DNA of 64,000 nt, taken from positions 14,074,001 through 14,138,000 of the forward strand of contig CM106585.1 of assembly GCA_048013815.1 (NCBI GenBank), in the 5' to 3' direction. This document shows, piece after piece, positions 53,752-64,000 of the stretch (positions within the stretch are counted from its first letter, which is position 1; every line of letters starts with the position of its first letter). This stretch comes from Setoptus koraiensis. Lineage: Eukaryota > Arthropoda. The notes under the pieces are model-generated. The model was not told where the DNA came from. It saw only the letters and a list, made by a program, of their open reading frames with translations, and searched no databases. Both the position numbers and the translations under genes were made by a program.

Positions 53752-53767
53752 TCTCTCTCTCTCTCTA
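53752..53767. repeat. CT microsatellite
   Basis: Short uninterrupted run of CT dinucleotides. Confidence 0.7.
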
Positions 53768-54124
53768 ACTCACTCATTCTATCTTTTATTTAATGTAGCT
53801 AGATGGTTGGTTCACAGCAGCAGCGGCAGCAGCAACTGTGGCCAGACGCAGCAATAGCAACTTTCCCAGAATGAGTCAAACAACTAGACAGAATCTATTT
53901 GATCATGATTGTCAATTGCACACACACACACACCAATGACTCCAGTCGTTGGAGCGGCTCACAGGCGAGCGCGAACTCGAAACGAATGACTTAATGATAG
54001 ATGGATAGATAGACAGACAGACGGACGGATATTATTGTAGAGATGATATGTTATCATCGCCAGAATCAAAATAAAAGGCTACTATTTATCTAGGCGAGGT
54101 GCAGTGGCAGTTGTCGTTGTCAGT

Positions 54125-54139
54125 CACACACGCACACAC

Positions 54140-54186
<47 letters not shown>
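54125..54186. repeat. CA microsatellite
   Basis: About 60 bp of CA dinucleotides with a few CG interruptions near its start. Confidence 0.9.
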
Positions 54187-54187
<1 letters not shown>

Positions 54188-57100
54188 GGTAACGTAGGTC
54201 GTTTGTTCTTTTCTTTCTCCAATTGCAAGTCAATTCACCTTGGAAAAGGACGCACTTACTGGAGCATGGCCGGCGCGGCCTCTATATTGCCCTGGCCGCA
54301 GCCGGCGCTGTCAGTTGCGTGCCAGCGCCCATTATCATGCAACACCACTCATTGCATCATTTAGCTTGCCAGCTTGCTGAGTGAATTATATCAACAGCGG
54401 CAACAACAACAACAACAGCAACGACAACATTGCGCATGTTGGGCCCGCTTGGTCAGCCATGTTGTGCCAGCGAATTGAGCCACATAATTGCCCATGGCCG
54501 AGCAACAATTACAAGTACTGGATTGTTTTTTGTGTTGCGTTGTGTTTGTGTTTACGGGCTGCATGTCGGCCTGTCAGTTGCCCAACTGACAGTTATGGAT
54601 GGTTGTTTCCTCTGGCCGTTTGTTTTAGTTAGTTGCGCAACGGCAAGCATTGTTGGCAGTGTGCAAGGCGGCGAAATGTTGCCGCCAGCACGCGCCCTAT
54701 CAAACAAATTCACTCACCAACACTAATGCGCTCACCTGAACTGTGCCGAAAATTGTGTAGCCCAGAGACGAGTGGACACAATTAATAGATTTGAATGAAC
54801 GCACTAGCTACAAGATTAACGCCGGCCAACTAACGAGTTGCGTTGGCGTCGGCCCGTCGGCTCGTCGGCTCGTCGGCCCGTCACCATAGCCGGCCGACTG
54901 GCCGTGCACTGGCCGGCTTACACCTGTCCGCCAACAGCGTTACGTCCGCTAATGCCGCCATTTGGTTTGCCCGCACCGGTGGCGCCTGTTTGCTGCGTTA
55001 TAAGTTATTGCATCATACGGCGTCTAGTAAAAAAAAAAAGTTGCACACACCTTGCAAACATGTACCGCCAACATGTATCATACGTAAACGATCACAGGTA
55101 ACGGCGAGCGCAACCTGTGCCTGTGTGCGTTACGTAACTCGGGTAACGCAAGCGACCGGAATGCCGGTGTCGTGTTGCAAGCCGTTTGGGCGCCGATGGG
55201 CCGAACAGCCGGCAGCAGTTTGTCATGCTGGCACATGCCTGACACACGGCAGCAACCGCAACAAGCCGGCGCCAAACTGTCGCCGGACTCGGCCGATAGG
55301 TTGACATTCTGAGCGCCCAACCGGCAACCTGTAAACTCGTCCAGCGTCCGGCGTCCGGCGAGAGGGCGCGAACAAGCGGCCCAATGTGTGACAGTAATGA
55401 AAGGCTCGCTGATTGGGACAGCGGTTGCGTCATCGCTAGTGGCAACTGGCCAGCCATTGTCGCGCCAATTGGCCGATTGTGCGAGCGAGGGGTTCAAAGT
55501 CAGCTGACCAAAGCCATTACAGCGTCCAGATCGCAGCATGTGGTCCTGTTGCTATTGACCGATTGGCGAGCCAGCCGACGACAGACAGAAGGAGAGCATG
55601 TGATGAGAGCGGCGTATTGTTGTTGCTTCTCTCGCTCTATCGGAACTCGCAACTCGTTTCTCTGCTCTCTATTATTCGGCCAGCCAAACACTTGCGAGTT
55701 TTGAGTTGTGAGGGGCAAACAGGCGCACAATTCTCACAGAATGCGCCACTTTGCTGGCCTGTCCCGGTGTGCACTTGAGCGTGAGTCCAATCAATTCCAG
55801 CCACCAAACACAAAATTTACAATTTGCAAGCCAATTGAAATTGTCCAATTGTAACAACCCCTGACGCAACTGGCCACTTGTCGGCCTGGCCGGCTCAAGC
55901 AGCGCACCTTGCGCCACATAATTACATCACCGAGCGCCACCTATTGGGTCGCTCTTATCGGTGTGTTTATATATTAGTGGCGCCAAGTAACAACAGCAAC
56001 CACAACTGTTGTGGCACAACAACCGCTCCACTGCCAGCTCGTCGCCTAACAGCGCCAGTGGCCGTTGTGGCGGACTAAAGGAGACCATCAAACTCATGTA
56101 AAGTCAGCCGGCTCGGCTAATTCATGCCAATTCGCAGATTAAAACAAACAACACCATTTTTTGCGCCAGTGGCTGTCGTTGTTGTCGTTGTTGCTGTTGC
56201 CGTTGTTGCTGTTGCCGTTGTTGCCGTTGTTGCCGTGGTCGTTGCCGGCTGCTGGCGACCATTGCATCTTGTTATGAGATGTTGTTAGTTTGTGTTGTGT
56301 GTTCTCATGCAATTATTTATTATTAGATCTGCACACATTTCGGCCTGCTCTGGCGAGAAGAGAGAAGAGGCATCATTAGCTCACTGCAGCGCATCCTTCT
56401 CGGCTAGTCAATTTGGGGCGCGCAATCACAAGATTACATCACTGACGATGCTTCCATTGCATAACAACAACAGCGACGACAACAACAACAACAAGTCACA
56501 GTGTACATCTAATGAAGCGACAAATCCCTGGCTCGCTTGCAACGCAACTGGCGCTTCAAACTGGACGCATGATAACAACAACAACAACAGCAAGATTAAT
56601 TGGTTGGCGGACGCCGCCGCCGCCGCCAAAACAACTATCCGCTGCTTCGTTGCAAGTTAATGCGGCCCGGATAATGCCAGCGAACTGTGTGTATGCAAGC
56701 GCAAGTTGTAAGCCCATGCGAAAGCCGACGGCTCATGGGCCCCGTCCACGTTGGCACCATTAGGCAAGGAATGCGCCAGCAATGCAAACATTGGCAACAT
56801 TTCTTCAACTGTCTATAGTTGGCATAACATTGACAGCTAACAAGTCGATGCAATGTAACCCCGCTGCTCGGCCCGCTGACCAATTGACCAGATCACTGCC
56901 GACTGGTCAATCCAACGACGACACAGCCGACGACACGGCCAACGACACAGCCAATGATATGGCCGATGGTGCGCCCGACGATATTGGCAATGATATGACA
57001 GCGGGCCAGACAAGTTGATTAGTGTTGCTGGTGGCGATGATTAATTTCATCATGAGAGCATCAGAGAGAAACAGAACGGCGAATAGCGAACAGTCTCCGC

Positions 57101-57620
57101 GGCTGGCTCACACAAGCTCAGCAAATTTGAGTTGGGCGAAACAAGCGGAACTAAGTCAACAACTTGGCTTAATTAACTTGTTATTATGTTTGTGGCCGAT
57201 GTTGGCACACAAAAATAATCGCTTGGGTGCCGCATGGTGCTCGCTGTTGTCATTTGTTCGTCTCGAGCAGCTCACCGGCTGACTTTTTGCTAAGCTCGCA
57301 AGCGCGAGGGAGCCCTCCCATGGTTCGGCGTGGCGCTTTAAGCCGGCCGAGCTGGCATCATTTGGCCAAAAGTAATGAGATTGCCTGCGATGGCCAACAG
57401 AATATTTGCCAACAGCTTGCTGGATATTATTAAATTCAATCTCTTGTTGCGATTGCGTCTTGTTCGTTTTGCGCTGCGTCGCGTCGTCGTAACCTGTTTA
57501 TTGGCGCTGTCGCTATAACTGTTGTTAAAAGTGTTGCCCAAATGGGCTAGACACAATCGGCGAGTCAGATCGCTCGGCCTGTCGGGCTAGCAACTCGCGA
57601 GCTGGCAACACTCAAGTGGC

Positions 57621-57665
57621 TCCAATGGCTCCAATGGCCGAAATGGCCGAAATGGCCGAAATGGC
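57621..57665. repeat. 9-bp tandem repeat, five copies
   Basis: Units TCCAATGGC (two) and CGAAATGGC (three) in series. Confidence 0.7.
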
Positions 57666-60600
57666 TCAAATTGGCAACTCTCGGTAGGGCGACTGCAAAA
57701 TGGGCATCGTGCGCTGGCGATTGTGCGATTGTGCGCCGGGCGAGCTGGCCACGGCCGCCAACAACAGGCCGGCCGGTTGATCCAGATTAACGATGCGACG
57801 ATTCAGTAATTCGCTCAGTCAATTAAGATTAACTAGCTGACATTTGAGCTCGGCCGTCTCGTCAATCATCGTCCATCAGTTGGCGACGATCGGCGGCCAC
57901 TTGTTGCTGTTGTCGCTGGTTGCTGTCGTTGTTCGAGAGTGCCGTCCGTTTGTCCGTTTGTCGGTTGCACTGTCTGTGTGTCGCCTATTCGCCTAGTCAC
58001 AAATTGTGAGCGTCACAATTGTTATTATTATCACTATTACATTATTCGCGCTTGTTAGCCGGCCCGGCCGACGGCAAGCCGGGCACCCTGACCAAAGGGC
58101 CGACTCACGAAACAATGCCGGCGTTGGCCACGTGAGACGGCGCCGGCCGCTCGGCTGCTATTTTTAATTTGATTTATGTCGACCAACCGCAAAAGGGACG
58201 CTATAAATCAGCCAGATAAAGAGGGGCTCGCTCAGGCCGATTCACATCGGACGGCCGCTTCGGTTTGAGCGATTCGCTCCGAGAGAAAAACACAAGCTAA
58301 AAAGTGTTTGCAATTCTCTCCGACTGACCGACTGTCCGGCTGTCCGGCTGTCATAAACTTAGTAAAGTTTGAATTCCTGCGCGTCATTGTTTTACCTCTT
58401 GTGCTTCTGTTCTTCTCGTCCTCTCCCCTAGCCTCGGCTCGGCCTCTCCGTCGGTCTCTCGCCTTGGTCGCCGTCGGGCCGGCCGACACCTCGGACATCG
58501 TTCGATGCGCACAAGCCGCATAATTGGCATTAATGTTGCCTTCTACGGTGCACTTGCCAACCACTGGCCAAGCTAAATTTAGCCATTACGTAATCCAACG
58601 AAATCATATTTATGTATCGTTTATCCTTGACTTGGCAGCTAAACTTGGCGTGTGAGTGCACAAACAATGGCCGCCGAGTCGCAGCTTGGCCACAGACGGA
58701 TTAGGCGCTGATTGAACGTCCGGCAACGACGTTCAGCTACATCTAAAGCAACAACATCGTTGCCAACAACATAATATAAAATATATAACCGACAACAAGC
58801 AGCGCCCCCTCGTTGCCGTGCTCGGCTGACACTTATCGGTGATCGGTGATTGGCCATCCATAATTAGCTCTGCTGCTCTCTATCAATCTGTGCCATGGAT
58901 TCTATGCTGGCCGCATTGGGCGGCTGCGATAGCTTGACCCTACAAATAATGTTGGTGTTGTTACTTTTTTCTTTATTTATTACTGGTTATTTTGTGTTTG
59001 CTCAGCATCCATGGAGCAGTGCATGTTGTCAGTTTTTCGGGTCTATTGAAACCGCTCACTTGTGAGATTAATAATGGTCGATCGCATGCTAGCCAGTCGC
59101 AAATCAACACCGGCCACTTGGCGCCCAGCAAACAAGACGCTCGCCCAAACTCGAGGTGGTCTCACCGGCAGCAACAACACCAACAGCAAAATCGACGACA
59201 GCAGCAACAACAACAGAACCGACGACAGCAACAACTGGTCGCCATTGAAGCGAGTCAATTGAAGCGAGCCTATGCAAACAAGTGCGAACTGTCGGAATGC
59301 AGCCAGTGGGCCGCGAAGCCGAGTTGCTGTTGGACCGGACTGCAACTCTCAGAGCTGGCCGCACTGGCCGGGCTTGTCGGACTTGTGCGACTGTCGGACA
59401 GACTGCAACTGGAAAGGAATGTTTGCCAGCGTTTGTGGCCGTCGTCGGTTCGTGACGACGAGACTCGGGCAAGAAATATGTCGGTCAACACAGCACAATT
59501 GTTTGCCAATGGGCCAATAAACAATGTTTGTCAACTATTTGTCACCGTGTCTCGCAAACAAGCGCCACCTGACGCCCATTTCAGGCTGTGTCCGCAAGGC
59601 GAATAGCGGCCCACAAATTGGCGCCAGTTGGCACTTACACCTCCAAATTGGAGGCTCCAATGCATCACGATAGATACGTGGATATATCAAACATGGATAT
59701 GTCATGACATAAATTCGTATAAACGTATATTCTTGTCTCGTCAAGCGGCAGTCAGTCAGTGGATTCAGTGAATACAGCGAATGACATGGTGAATTTGCAA
59801 ACCGAAACTGAAACTGATGCCAGCCGAGCATTGGTCATAGCCAGTTATATCGAGAGCACAACATCATTTGCATATTAACATATGTATGCTAATGCGCAAG
59901 TCGAGCGAGCGCTTGTTTTGGTCTTGGCGGCTTGGCGTTGTCCACTCTAACAATTGACCCTAGTGGCCAGTGTCAGTGCGACCGGGGCTAACAAGTGTCG
60001 GCGGGGCCATCGTTGTCGGTCATCTGCCAGATTCGATAATAATACTGTTAATATCATATCGAATGTCGGCCTGCATTGGTGTGACACTGCACGCAATGCA
60101 GCCACACAATAACGGTCAACGGGACAGGTTACACAACAGTTGACTATTAACCATACGCCAATACGTTAACAGGTGCACAAAGAGTATTTTACATTATTGC
60201 AATATTCACAACATTGTCAGTTGCGAAATTGAAATTTCTTGAGATTTTTACAGTTTTTTTCTTCGTGTTTCTTTGCGTTCAATTTGATATTGTGAGCGTT
60301 CGCTCGTTTGCTCTCTCACAATGTCAAATATGTAGTGTCTGTGGTCCAGTTGGGCGAGCGAACGGTAGCCGCCAGGTTAGCGGATTATTAATGTGTGTGA
60401 GTCATGGATGTGGCCAGTTTGTCCGACACCCAGTCCATTAATATCTAGACAAAATATCTGGTCTAAATATCAAGTTTGTATCTGATTTATGTGCGCTGGC
60501 GCCCTCTAGAGCGGCCCGTTATTCATTATGTTGTGTTCACACGTGGTTATTGTCCCAACGGACAGCTCCTTTCAAGACAGCGAGGGTCAAGCGATGCAAA

Positions 60601-60784
60601 GCGACAGTGTTTACATTATAATCTGACACACTATCTAATGGCCTGGCACACACATAATTTCATAATGATATTCATGATCTGTAATATTCTGACAATTTTG
60701 AGATCGATCGCCTGTCGGGCAGTCAGCGGGCTGTCAGTGAGCTTGTTTGGCCCTGTCGGACCTGTTTTGTTTGTCACGCAACAA

Positions 60785-60819
60785 GCCGATACAGGCCGAT
60801 GCAGGCTGATACAGGCTGA
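60785..60819. repeat. 10-bp tandem repeat, about 3.5 copies
   Basis: GCCGATACAG, GCCGATGCAG, GCTGATACAG and a partial GCTGACG. Confidence 0.65.
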
Positions 60820-60892
60820 CGTAATCCAGTCGGCCGGCCATGCACTGCAAATGGCTTGTATTTATGTGTGAATATAATCGTCTGGCAGAGGC

Positions 60893-61019
60893 GATAAAAG
60901 ACTCGATGGTGCGAGGCCTACGCACTTTCGACGGCGACACTAGCAATATCTGACAACGTTGTGAGTGTGGCAAAAACAAGAAAGAAAAAAACTAGACAGC
61001 CAAAACTTTGCATTGCTTG
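60893..61019 (+). promoter_or_regulatory. Possible promoter and untranslated first exon
   Basis: GATAAAAG at 60893-60900 is followed about 120 nt later by a consensus splice donor (CTTG|GTAAGT at 61019/61020), with no ATG-initiated frame of note between. This could be the start of a plus-strand gene whose coding exons lie beyond the window. Confidence 0.25.
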
Positions 61020-61279
61020 GTAAGTAGAATGCATTAGCCAGTGAGATAATAGTTGTTATGTATTGGCAACTGACAACTAATTGATTGTTTCCCATTTAAC
61101 CATTTGAGCCCCCGTGTTCGCTAATAGCCTTGCAGCGCATAATGTTCGCCATTCATCATTGCTGATTGTTCGCCCCCGACTGGCTGACATTTGATTACAG
61201 TGTTTAGCGATGTTGAATTGTCTCGCTCGTTTATTGCCCGCATGCCAGCACATAAATGCCAGTACATAAATGGGTAGAC

Positions 61280-61311
61280 GGATAAATGGATAAATGGATA
61301 AATGGATGATG
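61280..61311. repeat. 8-bp tandem repeat
   Basis: About four copies of GGATAAAT. Confidence 0.7.
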
Positions 61312-61709
61312 ATATAAACAAAACAAGACAATGCTGACAAGTTGATCGTAGTGAGATCACAACAGCGACTTGCAGAGTTCACCCGACCCTGTATGCATAG
61401 GCCGTATATTGGGCTGCTATTGCCATTCGATGCATGATTTAATAGATGATATACAACAATAATAATGGCATAATCCGTGCCAATGAGCCATACACACACA
61501 ACTAATGCATACATAATCGCAAGCAATCAGAGCTTGCGTCTCTCCAGTTGCCGATGGTGCCGTTGGCATCATCACGAGGGGCCAAGATGGAGCCGATGCA
61601 AGCTGAGGCCTCGCTGCGAAACTTGTCGCCTAAGTTGTCGCCCGGCCTCTTATGTAAGTGATTGCTTTTTGTGGCCAATACTTGTTGTTGCGGTGTCTTG
61701 TTTGCTCGA

Positions 61710-61760
61710 CGACAACAACTCGCTAAAGATGCCGCTCGCATCTTTAGCGAGTTGTTGTCG
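61710..61760. repeat. Perfect 23-bp inverted repeat with 5-nt loop
   Basis: Positions 61710-61732 are exactly complementary to 61738-61760, with CGCTC as loop. No mismatch or bulge. Such a stem is far beyond chance for this length of DNA. Could be a small structured RNA, or a recent foldback duplication. Confidence 0.85.
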
Positions 61761-62221
61761 GCATGGTCGGCAAGATGGAATAAATGAGAAAAGTTGCAGC
61801 CGCAGCTAGTCAAACAATTTGGGCGTGAATGCCTCGGCACATAATGTGTCGGTTCAATTTGCAATTATGCGACCTCTCTATTATGCCATCATGACAGGGG
61901 TCGCATAGTTTTCATATTATACGCACTGTTACGTAACAACTCTTTGCCATTGTCGATCGGCATGCAACTTGTGATATTAAGGCGCGTCCAGCGCCAACAT
62001 ACAACATACAACACAAAACAAACAATGTTGTACTGTCGCAATATCATGGCCAATGTGAGCTTGGTGGGGCGCATAGGCGACTAGGCGTAGTCTTGCAATT
62101 GTTGTTGCGTATAAAATCGATACTTGATACTTGATACTTGTTACACTCGCCTCGAGACTTGCCTCGAAACTTGCCACTTGGGCGTCACTGGCCATTGTTT
62201 ATCGATGACCATCACGCCGGG

Positions 62222-62279
62222 CTGACAATGGAATTGACGCCGGCCAGCTCGCTGCAAACAGCGTCAATTCCATTGTCAG
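62222..62279. repeat. Perfect 19-bp inverted repeat with 20-nt loop
   Basis: Positions 62222-62240 are exactly complementary to 62261-62279. The size, 58 nt with a 20-nt terminal loop, is close to a pre-miRNA, though a perfect stem is unusual for one. Confidence 0.85.
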
Positions 62280-62350
62280 ATTGCATGTTGTGATACGCTG
62301 ACGATTGCAATGCCACTGGCCAGCAATATTGAAATATTGCGATTTATCAA

Positions 62351-62395
62351 TATATCGATATATCGATATATCGATGTTTCGATACCGATATCGAT
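62351..62395. repeat. TATCGATA array
   Basis: Two adjacent exact TATCGATA octamers (62353-62360 and 62361-62368), followed by TATCGATG and another ATCGATGG. TATCGATA is the DRE recognised by DREF in Drosophila; here it may equally be an 8-bp tandem repeat. Confidence 0.55.
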
Positions 62396-64000
62396 GGTTC
62401 GGGATGCCCGAAGAATGAGCCTGTCGGACTCCGACGCTCGGAGAGCCTTGCCGCAACCAGCTGATATTGCGGCCGACGAGAGGCATCAATATCGAGCGGT
62501 ATCGTGGCCACTTGAAGAGGGCAATATCGTGACCAATATTCACCTGTTATTATCGCCTCTTGTTTCGACTCTCGTTTCGACTGCCATTGCTGGCCGGTGC
62601 AAAATGCGAGCCGGCCCGACAAACAGCCATCAGCTGCATGCAATCGATACAGCCCGCCGTTTTGATTGGCTTTTCGCGCTCGCTCTTGAAGAGTCCTTAT
62701 GCCCGTCTAGCCCGGCCGCCCGACCCGCTACCCGATAGACGATTTCGCAAACGAGCCCGCAACAGGAAGAACACATAAATGCAATAATCGATTGGTTCGG
62801 CGTTCGCGCTCGAACACACTCCAATGGCATGATCAACTAATGAATTTCGTCCAATGTGATCTTGTTTTTGGTGAGAATTACTTTCGTTGTGGCGCTACTT
62901 TCGCTATTCACTATTCAAGCAATTAGTTGCAATGTGTTAGCCAACAACGAAAAGAGTGCTCAACAGCAAACACGACAATCCCAGCAACGAAATCTTTATC
63001 TGCCTGCCATGTATAACTTACTTCTCTAACGACCACTCACTTGTGAATCATCTGCCCATTCCGCCATAGGATCATTAACAGTAGAAACAATCCATCAAGT
63101 GGCGCCATCTAGTCCAGCCAGTTGTTCGAAGCGAACAGGTAAACCGTTAGCGTAACATCTCAAACTCAAACGCAAACCAATAATATATCAAATTGGAAAT
63201 CTAGTCCATTCGTCCAGTTCAGTAGTGGGCCTGCCAATCACTTGCCAGTGGCCACCATTAGATCCGAGCCCGAATCCAATGCCATGCTGTATGCATGTGT
63301 CAACTGACAACCGTTGTGAGAGCTACTTCCACTTATAACTTTTAAAGAATATTTACAGAGAGTAACTAATTTAAATTCATCAATCTAAGTCAACCACTGG
63401 CAACAACCAGATTCGCTTGCAATGTATCAATCACTGGCCAGTCATCACGCCGGAGCAAATGAAGTTGATTAGCCTAAATTGATGACGCCACTAATACAGT
63501 ATTAATATAGTGTGTGTGTGTGTCCTCTACGTAATAGTCGTTATTACACTAAAACAAATGTAAGAGAAAGTTTTAATGGATGACTAGCTTGATCAGCTGC
63601 AAGAAGTAATAAAATCGACAAGTTCATTTCGATTCATTTGGCTCGATCAAGATTGCATCGATCGCCCGAACGCATCGAATTGATTGCATCACTAGCCGCA
63701 ACATGCCAAGTTCATTTCAAGTTGAGCCAGCTTGTTCTTTTTGTCACCTATTGCAAGGGCAATCTAGTTTTGTCTAGATCTTTGTTGCAATACGAACGTT
63801 GTTTATTTTGTTCATTCTACTGTGATGATAAATTTCCACATAAATAGACGCCAATAATTAATAATAGTAATAATGATGGCGACCACCATTCGCGACCACT
63901 ATATCGAGATCAGATTTAGTTCAATCTGGCTCAATTTGATTCATCTTACTTGTTAGAAATCTTACTATTTCTGCTCTAGCTGCACCCATTTGTAGCATGC

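Larger units (their letters stand above)
48381..64000. other. Long non-coding region rich in simple repeats
   Basis: About 15.6 kb in which I recognise no protein domain. It has CAA/CAG/GTT-type triplet runs (for example 48950, 51800, 53040, 56170, 56470, 59180), CA and CT microsatellites, and short tandem repeats of period 8 to 12. GC-richer than the intergenic DNA between the housekeeping genes. TATA-like boxes occur at 50667-50674, 58202-58208 and 60893-60900. It may be a regulatory landscape or large introns of a gene whose exons lie outside the window. Confidence 0.5.

Noticed and set aside
54104..54364. 86-codon frame over the CA microsatellite
   Set aside because: The frame exists only because the CA repeat lacks stop codons.
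58992..59606. 204-codon frame in the 59-kb region
   Set aside because: A Gln-rich repeat plus GC-rich sequence open on both strands; no recognisable domain.

Overview
The window is nuclear DNA of an animal. Split genes with short GT-AG introns (mostly 60-235 nt), AATAAA poly(A) signals, CAG/CAA-rich coding repeats and an arthropod-style gene set (tolloid, an EB-module receptor, VIP36, OCIAD) fit an arthropod with a compact genome. An acariform mite is my best guess, but that is inference. The genes are unrelated housekeeping and developmental genes on both strands, not an operon.

Layout. 1-5.4 kb: GC-rich non-coding DNA. 5.4-6.9 kb (+): CUB/LDLa single-pass membrane protein. 9.1-10.2 kb (+): intronless glutamine synthetase, tail-to-tail with the mitochondrial ribosomal protein bL19m gene (-). 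11.3-19.2 kb: MUS81 nuclease gene (+), preceded by an assembly defect: 892 nt of its 5' part are repeated, then come exactly 500 N and about 4.7 kb of poly-C with scattered A. 19.7-21.0 kb (+): cathepsin D-type protease. 21.5-27.6 kb (-): eight-exon tolloid/BMP1 metalloprotease with unusually large low-complexity insertions, followed by about 3.7 kb of upstream DNA with minisatellites and a tight cluster of TEAD-type motifs. 31.3-32.4 kb (+): aldo-keto reductase. 33.0-34.1 kb (+): DNAJC30-like J protein. 34.8-36.7 kb (+): LMBD1 lysosomal cobalamin transporter. 37.0-38.8 kb (-): phosphopantothenoylcysteine synthetase (PPCS). 40.2-41.4 kb (+): VIP36/LMAN2 lectin. 41.8-42.6 kb (-): OCIA-domain protein. 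44.5-48.4 kb (-): EB-module receptor. 48.4-64 kb: a long stretch with no recognisable gene, but with microsatellites and two perfect hairpins.

The most interesting locus is 34.2-39.3 kb. The promoter, first exon and first part of exon 2 of LMBD1 are duplicated in inverted orientation (1.3-kb arms, nearly identical) and joined in frame to PPCS. This predicts a 530-residue protein with the first membrane segments of a lysosomal transporter on a coenzyme A biosynthesis enzyme. The arms differ at only a handful of sites, but the copied segment just beyond them is strongly diverged. This suggests an older fusion whose arms were later homogenised by gene conversion.

Splice sites were placed by eye from GT/AG consensus, reading-frame phase and family alignment from memory. 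No database search or transcript evidence was available.
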